Source: Eutreptiella sp. 'Long Island Sound 2002' (lineage: Eukaryota > Euglenozoa > Euglenophyceae > Eutreptiales > Eutreptiaceae). From it: a stretch of 64,000 nucleotides of DNA. The stretch lies in NCBI GenBank assembly GCA_964036045.1, contig OZ038378.1:40053228-40117227 (forward strand), read 5' to 3'. A model generated the notes under the pieces. That model ran no database searches, was not told the origin of the DNA, and saw only the letters and a program-made list of their open reading frames with translations. A program made the position numbers and the translations under genes. This document shows, one piece after another, positions 1 to 11,266 of this stretch; within the stretch, counting starts at the first letter, position 1; each line of letters begins with the position of its first letter.

Positions 1-1875
1 CGTGGGCAGTGCCACACACAAGGCGGTGCACACGAAACGCGGTGCTCACAAAAAATGGTTAGTGGCCACCGCAAGAGTCTTATTATTTTAGGGGGATGCG
101 AGGGGCTGCCGCCGCGTTAACAAATTGAGCTTGGTTAGGTGTGGTTTGGCGGTTCACAAGCAAGGGCATTACATACACATGGCGTTGCACGGACGAGGTG
201 TGACAATGGTGCAGACAATCGGCGGTTGGTAGCCACCGCAGGTGTGTTGTTATCCCAGGGCTGTGTGAGGCTACCCCTAGCGTCAAGCAAATCGAGGTGA
301 AGCGAGGGATGGTTTGCGTGTGCACAGACAAGGCGGGACATGCATAAGGCGGTGTGCACAGGAGGCGGTTAGTGGCCACAACAAGAGTTCTGTAATTTTA
401 GGGTGGTGCGGGCGCTAGCCCCTAGGTGGAGAGAAGCGAGGTGAAGCAAGTGGTGGTTTGGCTGTTCACAGGCAAGGTGGCACATTAGGGCTGGCCCGTG
501 CCTCCAGCGAAGCGGCTCGAAGCAAGGGGTGGTTTGGCGATCCACCAGCAAGACGGTGCATACATAAGGCGCTGCACACACAAGGTGGTGCACACACAAG
601 GTGGTGCACACGAAAGGTGGTGCACACAAAAGATGGTTAGTGGCCACCGCAAGAGTCTTGTTATTTTAGGGGCTGCGGGGGCCGGCCCTCCGTCTAATAA
701 AGGAAAGCGACGGGTGGTTTGGCGGTTAACATGCAAGGCGGTACAGACACAAAGCGGTGCACACGAAAGGCGGTTTGTGGCCATTGTAGCTCTTGTTATT
801 CCAGGGCGGTATGAGGGGCTTGGCTCCGCTCCAAGCAAGGGGTGGTTTGGCGGTTCACAGGCAAGCTGGTACACTCACAAGGCCGTGCACACACATGGCG
901 GTGCACACCAAAGGCGGTCAATGGCCACCGCGGCAGTCTTTTTATTTAAGGGTGTTGCAGGCGCCGTCCCATGCGTCAAGCGAAGGTAGCCGAGGCAACG
1001 GGTGGTTTAGTGGTTTACACGTAGGACGGTACGTACACAAGGCAGTGCACGCAAGAAGCGGTCGGTGGTCACCGTACAAGTTTAGTTATCTCAGGGCGGT
1101 GTGCGGCTGCCCCTTGCGTCAAGCAAAGCGAGCTAAAGCAATGGGTGGTTTGGTGGCCCATAGGCAAGGCGGTGCATTCACAAGGCGGTGCACACACAAG
1201 GTGGTGCACACAATTAGCGGTCTCTTACCACAAAAGGAGTCTTGTTATTTCAGGGGGCTGCTGGCACTCACGCCTCCGTTGAGCGAAGTAGCTCGAAGCG
1301 AGGGGTCGTTTGGCAGTCCACTAGCAAGACGGTGCACTAATAAGGCGGTGCACACAAAACACGGTTCACACGAAAGATGGTTAGTGGCCAGTGCAAGATT
1401 CTTGTTATTTTAGGGGGATGTGAGGGGCTGGCCCCGCGTCCAGGAAATCGAGCTTTATAAAGGGTTGGTTCGGCGGTTCTGAAGCAAGGGCATTACGTAC
1501 ACAAGGTGTTGCACGAACAAGGTGTCACAATGATGCACACAATCGGCGGTCAGTGTCCACCGTAGGAGTGTTGTTATCTTAGGGGTGTGTGAGGCTACCA
1601 CCTGCGTAAGTAAATGGAGGTGAAACAAGGGGTGGTTGTGCTAGTCACAGGCAAGGCGGGACATGCAGAAGGCGGTGTGCACAACAGGCGGTTTGTGGCC
1701 ACAGCAGGAGTCTTGTGATTTCAGGGTGGTGCAGGTGCCAGCCCTTAGGTGGAGCGAAGCGAGGTGAAGCAAGTGGTGGTTTGGCTCTTCACAAGCAAGG
1801 CGGCACATTAGGTGTCTGTTATTATAGGGGGTGTGGGGGCCGGCCCTGTGTCTAACAAAGGAAAGCGACCGCTGC
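1..1875 (+). repeat. GGCGGTGCACAC-rich repeat array, forward orientation
   Basis: Imperfect units of roughly 150-300 bp. Each contains a run like TTGTTATTTTAGGG, a GAAGCAAGGGGTGGTTTGGCGG segment, and two to four short CACAAGGCGGTGCACA blocks. Long ORFs here arise because the repeats are poor in stops; I do not regard them as genes. The same family recurs inverted next door and again at 53262-54400. Confidence 0.85.
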
Positions 1876-1879
1876 TTTG

Positions 1880-3705
1880 GCGCCTTTTGTGTGCACCATC
1901 TTGCTGGTGGACCGCCAAACCACCCCTTTCTTTGAGCCGCTTTGCTTGACGCACGGGCCGGCCCCTGCACCCCCCCCAAAAAAAAATAACGATACTCCTA
2001 ATGTCCCGCCTTGCCTGTGAACACCCCCTGCTTCACGTCGTTTCGCTCCACCTAGGGGCCTAGCGCCCGCACCGCCGTGAAAACACAAGACTCTTGCGGT
2101 GGCCACTAACCGCCTCTTGTGCACACCGCTCTATGCATGTCCCGCCTTGCCTGTGCACACGCAAACCACCCCTTGCTTCACCTCGATTTGCTTGACGCTA
2201 GGGGTAGCCTCACACAGCCCTAGGATAACAACACACCTGTGGTGGCTACCAACCGCCGATTGTTTGCACCATTGTCACACCTTGTGCGCGCAACGCCATG
2301 TGTATGTAATGCCCTTGCTTGTGAACCGCCAAACCACCCCTGTATTAAGCTCAATTTACTGGACGCTCCCTCGCATGGACACAAAATACAAAAACTTCTT
2401 GCGGTGGCCACTAACCATTTTTGGTGTGCATTGCATTTCGTATGCACCTTGTGTGTGCACCGCCTTATGTATGCACCGCCTTGCTAGTCGCTTTGCTTGA
2501 CGCAGGCGCTGGCCCCCGCAACCCCTAACATAACAAGACTCCTCATGTCCGCCTTGCCTGTCAAAAGCCAAACCTGCCCTTGCTCCCGGTGGCTTCGCTG
2601 GACAGAGGGGCTAGCGCCTGCACCGCCCTACAATCACAAGACTCCCGCGGTGGCCACCAAATCGTTTTTTGTGCACACCACCTTGTGTTTGTCCCGCCTT
2701 GCCTGTGACCAGCCAAACCACCCCTTGCTTCACCTCGAGTTGCTTGACGCAGGGGGTAGCCCCACACACCCCTAAGATAACAAGACTCCTGCTGTGGCCA
2801 CCAAACCGCTGATTGTGTGCACCATTGGCACACCTTGTTCGTGCCACGCCTCGTGTATGTAACGCCCTTGCTTGTGAACCGCCAAACCACCCCTTTACTA
2901 AGCTCGAACCGGGGCCAGCCCTTCGTATCCCCCCAAACTAACAACACTCCTACAATGGCCACAAATTGCCTTTTGTGAGCACCGCGTTTCGTGTGCACCG
3001 CCTTGCATGTTAACCGCCAAACGACCTGTCGCTTCGGCTCATTTTGCTCAACGCAGGTGCCGGTCCTCGCACCCCCTAAAATAACAAGAATCTTGCGGTG
3101 GCCACTAACCAGCGTTTGTGTGCATTACCTTGTATTTGCACCGCCTTGTGTCTGCACTCCTTTATGTATGCAGTGCCTTGCTGGTGGACCGCCAAACCAT
3201 CTCTTGCTTCACCTCGCTTCGCTCAACAGAGGGGCTAGCGCCTGCACCGCCCTGAAATCACAAGACTCCTGCAGTGGCCACAAACCGCTTTTTGTGCACA
3301 CCACCTTGTGTATGTCCTGCCTTGCCTGTGAACACCCAAACCTCCCCTTGCTTCACCTCGCTTTGCTCGACACAGGGGCTAGCACGCACATACTGCTAAA
3401 ATTGCAAGCCTCCCGCGGTGGACGGTGACCACCTTTGGTGTGCAATGCCTTGTGTGGGCACCGCCTTGCTTGTGAAGCACCAAACCACCCTTTGCTTTGG
3501 CTTGCTTTGCTTGACACAGGGGGTAGCCTCACACACCCCTAAGATAACAAGACTCCTGCGGTGGCCACCGACCGCTGCTTATGTGCACCATTGTGACACC
3601 TTGTGTGTACACCGCCTTGTGGATGTACCGCCTTGCATATGAACCGCCAAACCAACCGTTGTTTCGAGTCACCTTGCTCGATGTAGGGGTGCACCCCCTA
3701 AAATG
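1880..3705 (-). repeat. GGCGGTGCACAC-rich repeat array, inverted block
   Basis: The same family read as reverse complement (CCGCCAAACCACCCC, TGTGCACCGCCTTG). The switch lies at about 1870-1885, and the orientation returns to forward near 3705. The two junctions make this a large imperfect inverted-repeat structure. Confidence 0.85.
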
Positions 3706-4145
3706 CGAGCCGAAGCACCGGGTGGTTTGGTGGTTCATAAGCAAGGCGGTACATACACCAGGCGGTACATACACAAGGCGATGCACACACACGGCGGTGC
3801 ACACCAAAGGTGGTCTGTGGCCTGTAGGAGTCTTGTTATAGTAGGGGCTTCTGGGCGTTGATGCTTGCGTCTGGCGAAGCGAGCCGAAGCAAGGCGTGGT
3901 TCGGCGGTTCACAGACAAGGCGGGACATACACAAGGCGGTGCACACAAAGGGCGGGCTGTGGCTACCGCGGGGGTCTTGTTATTGTAGGGGTTTGCAGGA
4001 GTGGCCTCTGCGTGGAGCGAAGCGGGTCGAAGCAAGGGGTGGTTTGGTGGTTTACGGGAATGGGGGTACCTACATGAGGCGATGCACACACAAGGCAGTG
4101 CAGACCAAAGGCGGTTTGTGGCCCTCCCAGGAGTGTGCAGGCCGA
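3706..4145 (+). repeat. GGCGGTGCACAC-rich repeat array, forward block
   Basis: About two more units in the original orientation, ending near 4140 where the sequence changes to unique DNA (GTGTGCAGGCCGAACTCAC). Confidence 0.8.
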
Positions 4146-4183
4146 ACTCACTTAAATTGAGTAAATTAAGTGAACTGAAACGT

Positions 4184-4585
4184 CTAGGATGGCTTGGTGA
4201 GACCAGTGTGCACCAACTTGCGGTTGCGTGCCCACATAGCAACAATGGTGCTCCCACCGCTGGGGACGACACATTGTGGCAACGCCATGCGGCACATATC
4301 CAGCCATACATAATGAGCCTCCTTGGAAAAGTTAGTTAGCCAACGCGGCCCATGTTTTTGTGCCACCGCCTTGCAAATGCGTTCAAGCGTAACATGCGAG
4401 TACTTGTTAACACGTAGACCCGCACAAAGCTGTACGAATTTCTCCACCACACCACATAGCACAGCCGACAACACCATTTGATGACCAATGCACCATTTCT
4501 TCTTACAAAGGGACAGCAGACAACTGACGGGCAACACCATAGAATCCGGTGCCATTGTGAAAAGACAGTCAGAGTTGCACAACAC
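4184..4585 (-). CDS. Hypothetical protein or exon, unrecognised
   Basis: A 133-residue minus-strand frame just outside the repeat array. It has ordinary amino-acid composition, a hydrophobic N-terminal half (LLSLCKKKWCIGHQ, VLSAVLCGVVEKFV) and several Cys residues, but no family I recognise. Splice boundaries and start are undetermined. It may be a chance frame. Confidence 0.3.
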   Translation of the reverse strand: MLCNSDCLFTMAPDSMVLPVSCLLSLCKKKWCIGHQMVLSAVLCGVVEKFVQLCAGLRVNKYSHVTLERICKAVAQKHGPRWLTNFSKEAHYVWLDMCRMALPQCVVPSGGSTIVAMWARNRKLVHTGLTKPS

Positions 4586-4589
4586 AAAA

Positions 4590-5380
4590 AGGTGGTCTAC
4601 CTAAACAGTGACCTTGAAGATCAAGTAACAGGCCATTCACAATAGGGCGTGGATAAGCATGTACTGTACACAGTTGAGGTCAAATCTAGAAGTAATCTGA
4701 GATAAAAGAAGTACGGACATTTTTTAGCGAACGATGGGCACAAAAGACATGAAAGTAGGCTTTTTCATAAGGCTAGTCTCTTTAGAGCCCGGCATCCGGA
4801 AATTGGTAATGGCGGGGCGTGTGATGGACTTAGGGGACAAAGGCAACAATTTGTACTACGAACATGGGACCGAGAAAGATTGAAAGTAGCATTTCACGCA
4901 AGCTGGGCTCTACAGAGCCCAGAGTCCCCCCAGAAAGTGGGAATTGTGGGGTGCACAACATACATAAGGGAAATAGGCCACACACTTCATGGTTGCAAAA
5001 GTCACATAGTCCCGCTATATTGCTGGTGACATATCAGGGGTAATGACAACCGTGACTGATACACACCATCTCTCTTTACTGTAGTATATGGTAGTGGGGA
5101 CGCAGATCAAGTGACACCCGGCGATGAGGCTACATAGGCGTGCAGCAACAGGGAGTACCTTGGAGTGTGTTGATGGTCTGAAGTAGCGGTAGTGGGCAGC
5201 AAGGAAGTGCGCTGAGGGGGTGGTAGAGGGAAGTCCTTGGGGGTATTGCATTACTAGGCAGGGGCACCGGGGCACTAGCTAAACGCCTACCCATGCACCT
5301 GATTCGTGTGCAACTTAAGGGAGGGGGGGTGATTCTATGTGGTACAAGGAGTGATGGCAACAGGCTATATTTCGATTGCC
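4590..5380. other. Intergenic, no gene seen
   Basis: Unique-looking DNA of mixed composition. Short frames on both strands are no longer than expected by chance, and I see no repeats, tRNA or conserved motif. Confidence 0.6.
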
Positions 5381-5382
5381 CT

Positions 5383-6032
5383 TCAGTGTGGTCTGCGTGC
5401 ACAAGTGGTCCAAGCGCTTAATATGCCCTCAATATTGTGAGTATGGGTTGGTTGGCATCCGGGGCAGGAAGTGGCTGAGCAGGTGGGATATCGGGATGGG
5501 GATCGGGGAGACGACTCAACAGGGGGGCGCGATTGTGCATTAAGTCTATCCAGGATCAATGCAGCCTGCTCCTGGCTGCATGACAGAAAATTGGACCGGC
5601 ATATTCGGTCCCCTTTCTGCCAGGTGACAAGGGGTTCGTGCCGTGGGTTCCACAATGCAAAGCGGAACCGCGCGCGAAGCCCCAAGATGTATTGCACAAA
5701 CCATCGTGCGTGGCCACCACTGTTGTCCCTCAGCAACTCCATTGTCTTTGGAGTCAATTCATTGAGGGAGGCCTTTGGTGGGGTTGGTTGATCCTTTGGG
5801 ACCAACTCTGGCGGCCGCAGTGGGGATGGGCAGGCTGACCCCGTGAACATAGTCGCCTCTTGCAAGGCGAGTGTAGCTGCAGCACGTGCTACGGTTTCCC
5901 CAGTCAACGGGACTAGTGAGGGTACAGGTCCTACAACCTCATCTCCTTCGGTATCCTAGCCGCCCCCCTTACTGAGCACGAGGTCATCTGATTGGGACAG
6001 GCTCAAGCACTATGTTGTCTTCTTTTTGAGTT
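5383..6032 (-). CDS. Unknown Lys-rich protein exon with two in-frame TAG codons
   Basis: A minus-strand frame from a possible 3' splice site (AAACGCAG at about 6032) to a TGA at 5383-5385. Read through, it begins with a basic stretch (RSKLKKKTT), then SQSDDLVLSKGGG, DTEGDEVVGPVPS, and a Pro/Leu-rich body containing GHARWFVQYILG and two late CxxxxC patterns. TAG triplets lie at 6010-6012 and 5956-5958, exactly 17 codons apart in this frame. The acidic and Ser-rich text around them looks coding. No family recognised. An alternative is that only 5383-5907 is coding. Confidence 0.45.
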
Positions 6033-6091
6033 TAGACCTGCGTTTTTATGCTTGGAGTTTTCATTAGGGAGTGCAACTGGCGTGAGCAACG

Positions 6092-6370
6092 GTGTCCACC
6101 AACCCTGGGTGTTACCATTCTGCAGTAGCTCTTCACATTTTGGTGAACCTGCTACGGGGGCAAGAACATAACAAGGAATACATTAAAACACTTGTGGTTG
6201 GACTGTTGACGTGGTCTGGGTGGCATGAACGGCTGCCACCACGGTGTCTGTCGAAGGAGCCTTGTGAAGCCCTGTTGTCGAGTGTGGTCACCATGATGCG
6301 TAGGTACCCCACTGTTGTGGAGTACCTGGAGCTCAAAGGTATTTTTGACATCTTTTTAATCACCCCATGA
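6092..6370 (+). CDS. Unknown exon upstream of duplicated segment
   Basis: The frame reads LVNLLRGQEHNKEY, then WSGWHERLPPRCLSKEPCEA and VVEYLELKG, followed by a candidate 5' splice site (AAAG|GTATTT). The next candidate exon starts after the acceptor CCTTAG at 6391 and encodes SRIPKGVILAVGCALADMV. No family recognised. A second copy of that downstream exon lies at 9093, so this may be a transposon gene broken by insertion. Confidence 0.35.
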   Translation: MSTNPGCYHSAVALHILVNLLRGQEHNKEYIKTLVVGLLTWSGWHERLPPRCLSKEPCEALLSSVVTMMRRYPTVVEYLELKGIFDIFLITP

Positions 6371-6390
6371 CCAAACATGTACCCCATTGA

Positions 6391-6465
6391 CCTTAGGAGT
6401 CGCATACCCAAGGGTGTTATCCTTGCAGTTGGCTGTGCCCTTGCTGATATGGTACAATTTGTGGG
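6391..6465 (+). repeat. 75-bp duplicated segment, left copy
   Basis: Matches 9093-9167 with only a handful of substitutions. Both begin at the acceptor-like CCTTAGGAGTC and encode PKGVILAVG-A-ADMV-FVG. The copies bracket the Cys-rich ORF and the hAT transposase. Confidence 0.8.
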
Positions 6466-6506
6466 CATACTATAATTAACTGCTATTGTAGTCGCTAGTC
6501 AAATTC

Positions 6507-6534
6507 AAAATAAACGCGTTTATGCGTTTATTTT
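6507..6534. repeat. Perfect 11-bp-arm hairpin
   Basis: AAAATAAACGC and GCGTTTATTTT separated by the 6-nt loop GTTTAT. It is followed by a short tandem of TGTTTAT(C/T)GA units around 6570-6600. It lies just right of the left duplicated segment, near a possible end of the hAT-containing insertion. Confidence 0.75.
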
Positions 6535-6896
6535 TCAAAAAACGCCCGTTTTGGGGCGAGAATCGCTGTTTATCGATGTTTATTGATGTTTATTGGTGTT
6601 TTCACATATTGTTGCATGCATTGGGGAAGATTTTTGGGTTGCCTTGTTGTGCCATTCGCTTGCAAGTTGTCATTTCCGATAGGTGTCATTTAAATTTAAA
6701 CAATCATAAACGCCATCTCGTTCGCTTACAACAAAGAGGTTAGGGAAATGTGCCTCTTGACACTTCGTGAGGGATTGCATTTGTACGTCCACATTAGAAC
6801 AACAAGCTTCAACGCAAAATAAACAAAGTTCTCGCTTCTAATTCACCGCATGTCCGTGCGCATTGCCATAAATAGATTGACAAAGCCTGAACTTCG

Positions 6897-7592
6897 GTGT
6901 TTCCTATGTTTGTCCATTCTGCTAGAAGAATTATCATCTGTCGTCGTATTGTTTGTTCGCCCTTCAGACCCTCTTTTCCTATCTCGCATCTCGGGATGGG
7001 TGGTGATGTATGGATGCGCCGCCTCGGTCCGGTCGCTCCCGAGGGTGCCGATTGGATGCATTTCAGCAATGCCGCGGCTGCCCTCCGGTACCTGCACTCC
7101 CCTGATGGTGGGTCATTGACGAAGTTGTCCCACACCCAAGTCATGCGCGCCGCCAAGTCGGATGGCACGCGTGATGGATGGGCCTTGACCCTGAAGAAGC
7201 CGGCGTCTAGCCCAGGCGCATCGGCTGCCCCACCTCCGTCGTCCTCACGTGCCACCCCCTCCCTAAGTCCTTTTCTTCTTGTTCCGGTAAGGTGTGCATG
7301 TTGTGGTGCAAACATTTGTGGCACCGAGTATTCTTGTCAGAGGTGCCACAAGGTGGTTGATGAGGCGTGCATGACCATGGTTGGACCAACCGTGCATTGC
7401 TTCTCGTGCACCTGCCGTGCCTGTGGACAGGAAGTGTCCACACCTGATGTGGAATGCCACAGGTGTCATTTCCGCGTGTGTCCAGGGTGCACCACAGATG
7501 GTATTTGCACCTCCTGTGTTGAGAGGTGCAGGCCGTCTGACCCCCCCTCCCCCAAGAAACGGAACAATGTGGTGATGACCATGCGCCTGTGA
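6897..7592 (+). CDS. Cys-rich zinc-binding ORF (possible transposon accessory exon)
   Basis: A 231-residue frame ending in TGA. The C-terminal third holds a dense CxxC series: CACCGANIC, YSCQRCHK, CFSCTCRACG, VECHRCHFRVCPGC and ICTSCVERC. This resembles a multi-zinc treble-clef or RING-like module, but spacing alone does not settle the family. The N-terminal part (FSNAAAALRYLHSPDGGS) is unfamiliar. It lies directly upstream of the hAT-like frame, shifted by one base, so the two may be one spliced or frameshifted gene. The annotated start is arbitrary. Confidence 0.45.
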   Translation: MFPMFVHSARRIIICRRIVCSPFRPSFPISHLGMGGDVWMRRLGPVAPEGADWMHFSNAAAALRYLHSPDGGSLTKLSHTQVMRAAKSDGTRDGWALTLKKPASSPGASAAPPPSSSRATPSLSPFLLVPVRCACCGANICGTEYSCQRCHKVVDEACMTMVGPTVHCFSCTCRACGQEVSTPDVECHRCHFRVCPGCTTDGICTSCVERCRPSDPPSPKKRNNVVMTMRL

Positions 7593-8937
7593 CACGGGGG
7601 CGTATGTGAGCCCAGTATCCGTTGCCTCATGGCCCAAGCAACGGAAGTTCAAAAGGGAGTGGCATCTTACCCGGTCTTGGCTAAGGTATGAGGCTACTAC
7701 GGACAAGATGTGGTGCATTGCATGTCAACAGTACCCTCAACTTGGCCACTCTGTTCCCTTCGTGCAAGGTACTTCAAACTTCATGTTGTGCTCCCTTAAG
7801 TATCACCAACGGTCGGGCTCACACACTGTGTCCTTGGCCTTGTGGCAATCAGGTGGTCGGGTGACGTCGGTCATTCAAACCTTGCCCTCTCATGTGCTAC
7901 AGGGCATCCTGGCCCTATTCAGGACCGTGTACAGGATTGTGCACCGCTCTGGTCCCCTTAGTCATCTGGAAGGGGATGCGGAGCTCGTGTCACTCAATGG
8001 AGGCACAATTATCCCAAGTTATCATTCACCCCCCTCTGGTAGGGAGGTGCTTCGCTTTATTTCCCAACCATTTCGCATTTCCCAGGGTCTAGTAATCAAG
8101 GAGTCTTCTTTTTTCTCCATCGCATCAGACTCGTGCACAAACCGCGCAGCAAAGAAAGAAGAGCTTTTTTATGTTCGTGCCGTGGTTGATGGAGTGATGG
8201 CTACCAATTATTTCTCTTGCCAACCCCTCCCCTCCGGCACCGCTCCAGGAATAGTCACTGCATTGAAACGGGCCATTGCCCATGCAGACGTGGATCTTGA
8301 TGTTTGGATCCGTAAGCTCTTTTTCTGCTGTGGGGATGGGGCCGGTGTGGTTCAAGGCGAATGTGGTGGGATTATCCGCATCGTCGGCGACTTACAGAAG
8401 GAGATCGCAGGGTATGAATTGGTGGTGCCATATCACGCATCCCGTCACAGATGCGAGCTGGCCTTTAAGGCCGCCATCGCCGCCGACCATGTGTTCCTTG
8501 ATCTGCTTGCTGACACGTTGCAATCTGCTGCGCTGTTTTGGAATAATGCTCCCTCTAGGCTCAAGACATTGCATGCATTGGCTCTCGCCCTCGATGCCGC
8601 ATTCTTGAAATTAGGGGTTCCGCACACTCGTCGCTGGTGTGCTTTTGCAGCAGATGCCTTGCGCCGTATCAAGCGGTGCTATGTGATTGTTGTGCTTGGT
8701 TTGCGTGAGGTACACCTGAGCAAGGCAGTCCACAAAGAACAAAGAGATGCTTTGCTTTTTGCACTCACGAACGAGGTGTTTCTATGTGGTCTGTTTTTTA
8801 TGCTGGATGTTGTGCAGGCTTCGGCCCTGATGTCCCAGGGAATCCAAGTGACGAAGAGGTGCTTTGCTCTGATTGATAGCAGTGTGGAGGCATGCGTTGC
8901 TGAGTTGTGTCCTATGAACCCGCAATGGAAGGAATAG
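7579..8937 (+). pseudogene. hAT-superfamily transposase-like protein (ZNF862/DUF4371-like)
   Basis: An open frame of about 450 codons ending in TAG. An N-terminal zinc finger (WCIACQQ, then KYHQRSGSH) matches the C2H2-type TTF or BED-like fingers of hAT transposases. Next comes the catalytic-region signature FSIASDSCTNRAAKKEELF-VR, the usual position of the first Asp in DUF4371-type hATs. Further on are CGDGAGVVQGECGG and HASRHRCELA, corresponding to the CxxH/RLELA block before the inserted helical domain. The C-terminal dimerisation domain and last catalytic Glu region are not evident, so this is probably a truncated relic or one exon. A TGA at 7576-7578 closes the frame upstream. Confidence 0.65.
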
Positions 8938-9092
8938 GTATAAGGAGGCAAGCAGCTGCATAGTGACCATTTTTGCAAACAATTTGTTAAAAAAAAGGTA
9001 AAAACCAACAAATTTTCACCAAAATAAACAAGTTACTAGTCACTAGTCAAATGGCCTTTGGATAGTGTTTATTTAGAGCTTGTTTGTGGGTA

Positions 9093-9167
9093 CCTTAGGA
9101 GTCACATACCTAAGGGTGTTATCCTTGCAGTTGGCCATGCCCTTGCCGATATGGTACGATTTGTGGG
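9093..9167 (+). repeat. 75-bp duplicated segment, right copy
   Basis: Near-identical to 6391-6465. In this copy the coding frame continues as RRPLPYFCWSTEATTVV up to about 9270. The left copy diverges right after FVG, as expected if something inserted at or near this point. Confidence 0.8.
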
Positions 9168-9277
9168 TCGAAGACCTCTCCCTTACTTCTGTTGGTCCAC
9201 TGAGGCTACCACTGTGGTTCTGTTGGTGCTTTTGTTCGTAAGTATGCTGCAGGTGGTGTGGACTCATTAACAAAACC

Positions 9278-9733
9278 GTGCACACCCTCCTAGAAGTGGG
9301 CTCTCCATCCGAAGACTTATTGGAAAATTTTGGGGAATTTTTTCCACCACGTCGTGCTATGGCTGTTGGCCAGTATGAGGTGGATGTTGCTTGGTTTAAA
9401 CGTACCCACCCTATCCCACCATGTTGCCTGCTGAAGCGTAAGGAACGTGCCGCCCTTCCAGCTGGTGGTGGTGGTGCTGCTCCACTGGTAGGTATACCTG
9501 AAGCACCTGATGATCATGATGATGATGATGATGATGAGCCCGATGATGCGGAAATCCCCCCTGAGTACTAGGGCGATGACTGTAATTGTGACGTAATGTC
9601 TGTCTGTCTGTCTGTGTCTTCCAAAGACATAGATGGGCCTTCACTAGTCCTTTTACAGGAGGATGAGTTTGAGGTGCACTCTGAGGGTTGCTGGGTTGTG
9701 CTTTTGAATAATTTTTCCAAGAGAGTTCTGTAG
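9278..9733 (+). CDS. Unknown acidic-tailed exon with in-frame TAG
   Basis: The frame reads FGEFFPPRRAMAVGQYEV, CCLLKRKERAALPAGGGG, then a poly-Asp run (DDHDDDDDDEPDDAEIPPEY). A TAG follows at 9569-9571, after which the same frame continues GDDCNCDVM and LLQEDEFEVHSEGCWVV to a second TAG at 9731. The acidic, Cys-containing text after the first TAG looks coding. The true end and any splicing are unknown. Family unrecognised. Confidence 0.4.
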
Positions 9734-10011
9734 GTCGTTCTTTCGCAATACATGCAATACTAGGCATTAAAACAGGGCATCATGCATACATTGCGAGACA
9801 TCGACCTTCAGGTCGATGTATTTGCCATGTCCCCAAAGTCCGTTGTCCCTGTTGTACATTTGTGCTACTGTGCGTGCCCCGCGGTTTGAAATAACTGTTT
9901 CTGGGATCCTGGTTCTGTTTCTCAATATCGCCAAGCGCACGGACTGTTTCCAAGTAAATTTATTTTTCCACAAGGGTTTTTAAGTGGGCTTGCTAGCCTG
10001 TTGCCATATGA

Positions 10012-10404
10012 GATGAAGTTCCGAGCGTTCCTTTGGAGGAAGACACACCAACACCCCTTGTGTCGCAAGCAGTCACGCAATCACAGAGTGCTGTAGGAGC
10101 CACAAAGGACAAAAATGGTCCTCAATCAAAAAAGCTGCAGGCAAAATGTATTGGGAGCGTCTAGATGGAGGATTACATTGAGCAGCAGCAGATTCACATC
10201 CCGATGAATAAACTGAAGTGGGACTTGGATGGAACGAAGTTTCGGTCCCGACCTTTGGACTTCGACAAGGTTGCCAGGCATGCCGAGTCTCTACGATCCC
10301 GAATCAGACCACTGACCTGCACCGTTTGGCATGATGAGGGTATGCAGTGTCCGAGTTGTTTGGTGAATGCCTATGGCCTGCTACCCATGCATTATGAGTT
10401 TCTA
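10012..10404 (+). CDS. Unknown exon with in-frame TAG and CxxC motif
   Basis: Open from 10012 through TAG 10162-10164, which sits immediately before an ATG, to a strong 5' splice site (TTTCTA|GTAAGG) at 10405. Upstream of the TAG: EEDTPTPLVSQAVTQSQS and KDKNGPQSKKLQAKC. Downstream: MEDYIEQQQIHIPMNKLKWD, VWHDEGMQCPSCLVNAYG. The low-complexity Ser/Gln/Lys text before the TAG is typical of coding linkers, so the ATG at 10165 need not be the start. It may belong with the exons at 10619 and 11267. Not recognised. Confidence 0.45.
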
Positions 10405-10618
10405 GTAAGGGGGAGCATCGACAATACGTTAAGTCATTGTGAATAACTCAATCTCATCTCTTGTGAACCATTCAACATCGACCGCTCTTTTTGTGTCGAA
10501 TTACTTGAGGACATTACTTTATTTGTCGTTCTCTCGGATCAACAACGTCCTGCACGTTGCTCTTTGTCTGTCAATTTGGCCATTTTTACATGGATATTTG
10601 TTCCTTTGGCACGTGAAG

Positions 10619-10949
10619 CTCTGTACATAATGGTGCATGCCCATGTCACCGATGCGGCCAAGAGTGGATGAAGGAGCCCAAGAAGAAGCGCTAGCCTATT
10701 CCACATTGGATGTTGAGCGTCGTGGCAGACACCATGAAGCTGGACACTAACTTGGAGACCAAAGAGCGCTTATCAAGGGATGCAAATGCTGTACAATGGA
10801 GTGCCGATGAGGAGAGCTTTGCGGGATTCTGCAAAAGGCTGTTGATCGAGCTGAGGAGAGAGCGGCCAAGGGAGGACAAGGAGAGCATGCTCGTGAGCAT
10901 GCTCGTGGGTCTGCGCAAAGCTGGGTAGCCGAAGACTTATGGAAATGTG
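10619..10949 (+). CDS. Unknown exon with small zinc-finger-like motif and two in-frame TAGs
   Basis: Open frame bounded by a possible acceptor (GTGAAG at 10618) and a possible donor (ATGTG|GTATGC at 10950). It encodes ACPCHRCGQEWMKEPKKKR, a compact CxCxxC zinc-knuckle-like motif with a basic tail. TAG follows (10692-10694), then PIPHWMLSVVADTMKLDTNL, a charged helix (LLIELRRERPREDKESM) and a second TAG (10926-10928). Family unknown; the zinc motif next to a basic patch suggests nucleic-acid binding. Confidence 0.4.
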
Positions 10950-11266
10950 GTATGCCATGTGGCTTCCTAGCGTTGGTGCAACATCCCCACCCCACCCCCC
11001 CGTCCTCGGAATTCACCCGTGGGCAGACTGTGCCCGTTATACTGCCTTGGTCACACAGGACACTCTCTGGAAGTATTGGAGGCGGGTTATACAGGGGCTG
11101 AGGCAGTGTGGCCAGAGGTTCGTGGACAGCATGGTTACCTTTACATAGAGTTCTCCCGACCAGAGTATGTCTGCATAGCTGTTATTTAGACGATTTTGCA
11201 TTGGAAGAACGACCTGCAGGTCGCTCTTTTGCTCCCAAATTCGCATTTATTGATGCCTGTATGATC

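Noticed and set aside
83-4311. Long frames up to 260 codons in the left-edge array
   Set aside because: Low-stop repeats with His/Cys/Thr-rich repetitive translations on both strands; no consistent frame across units.
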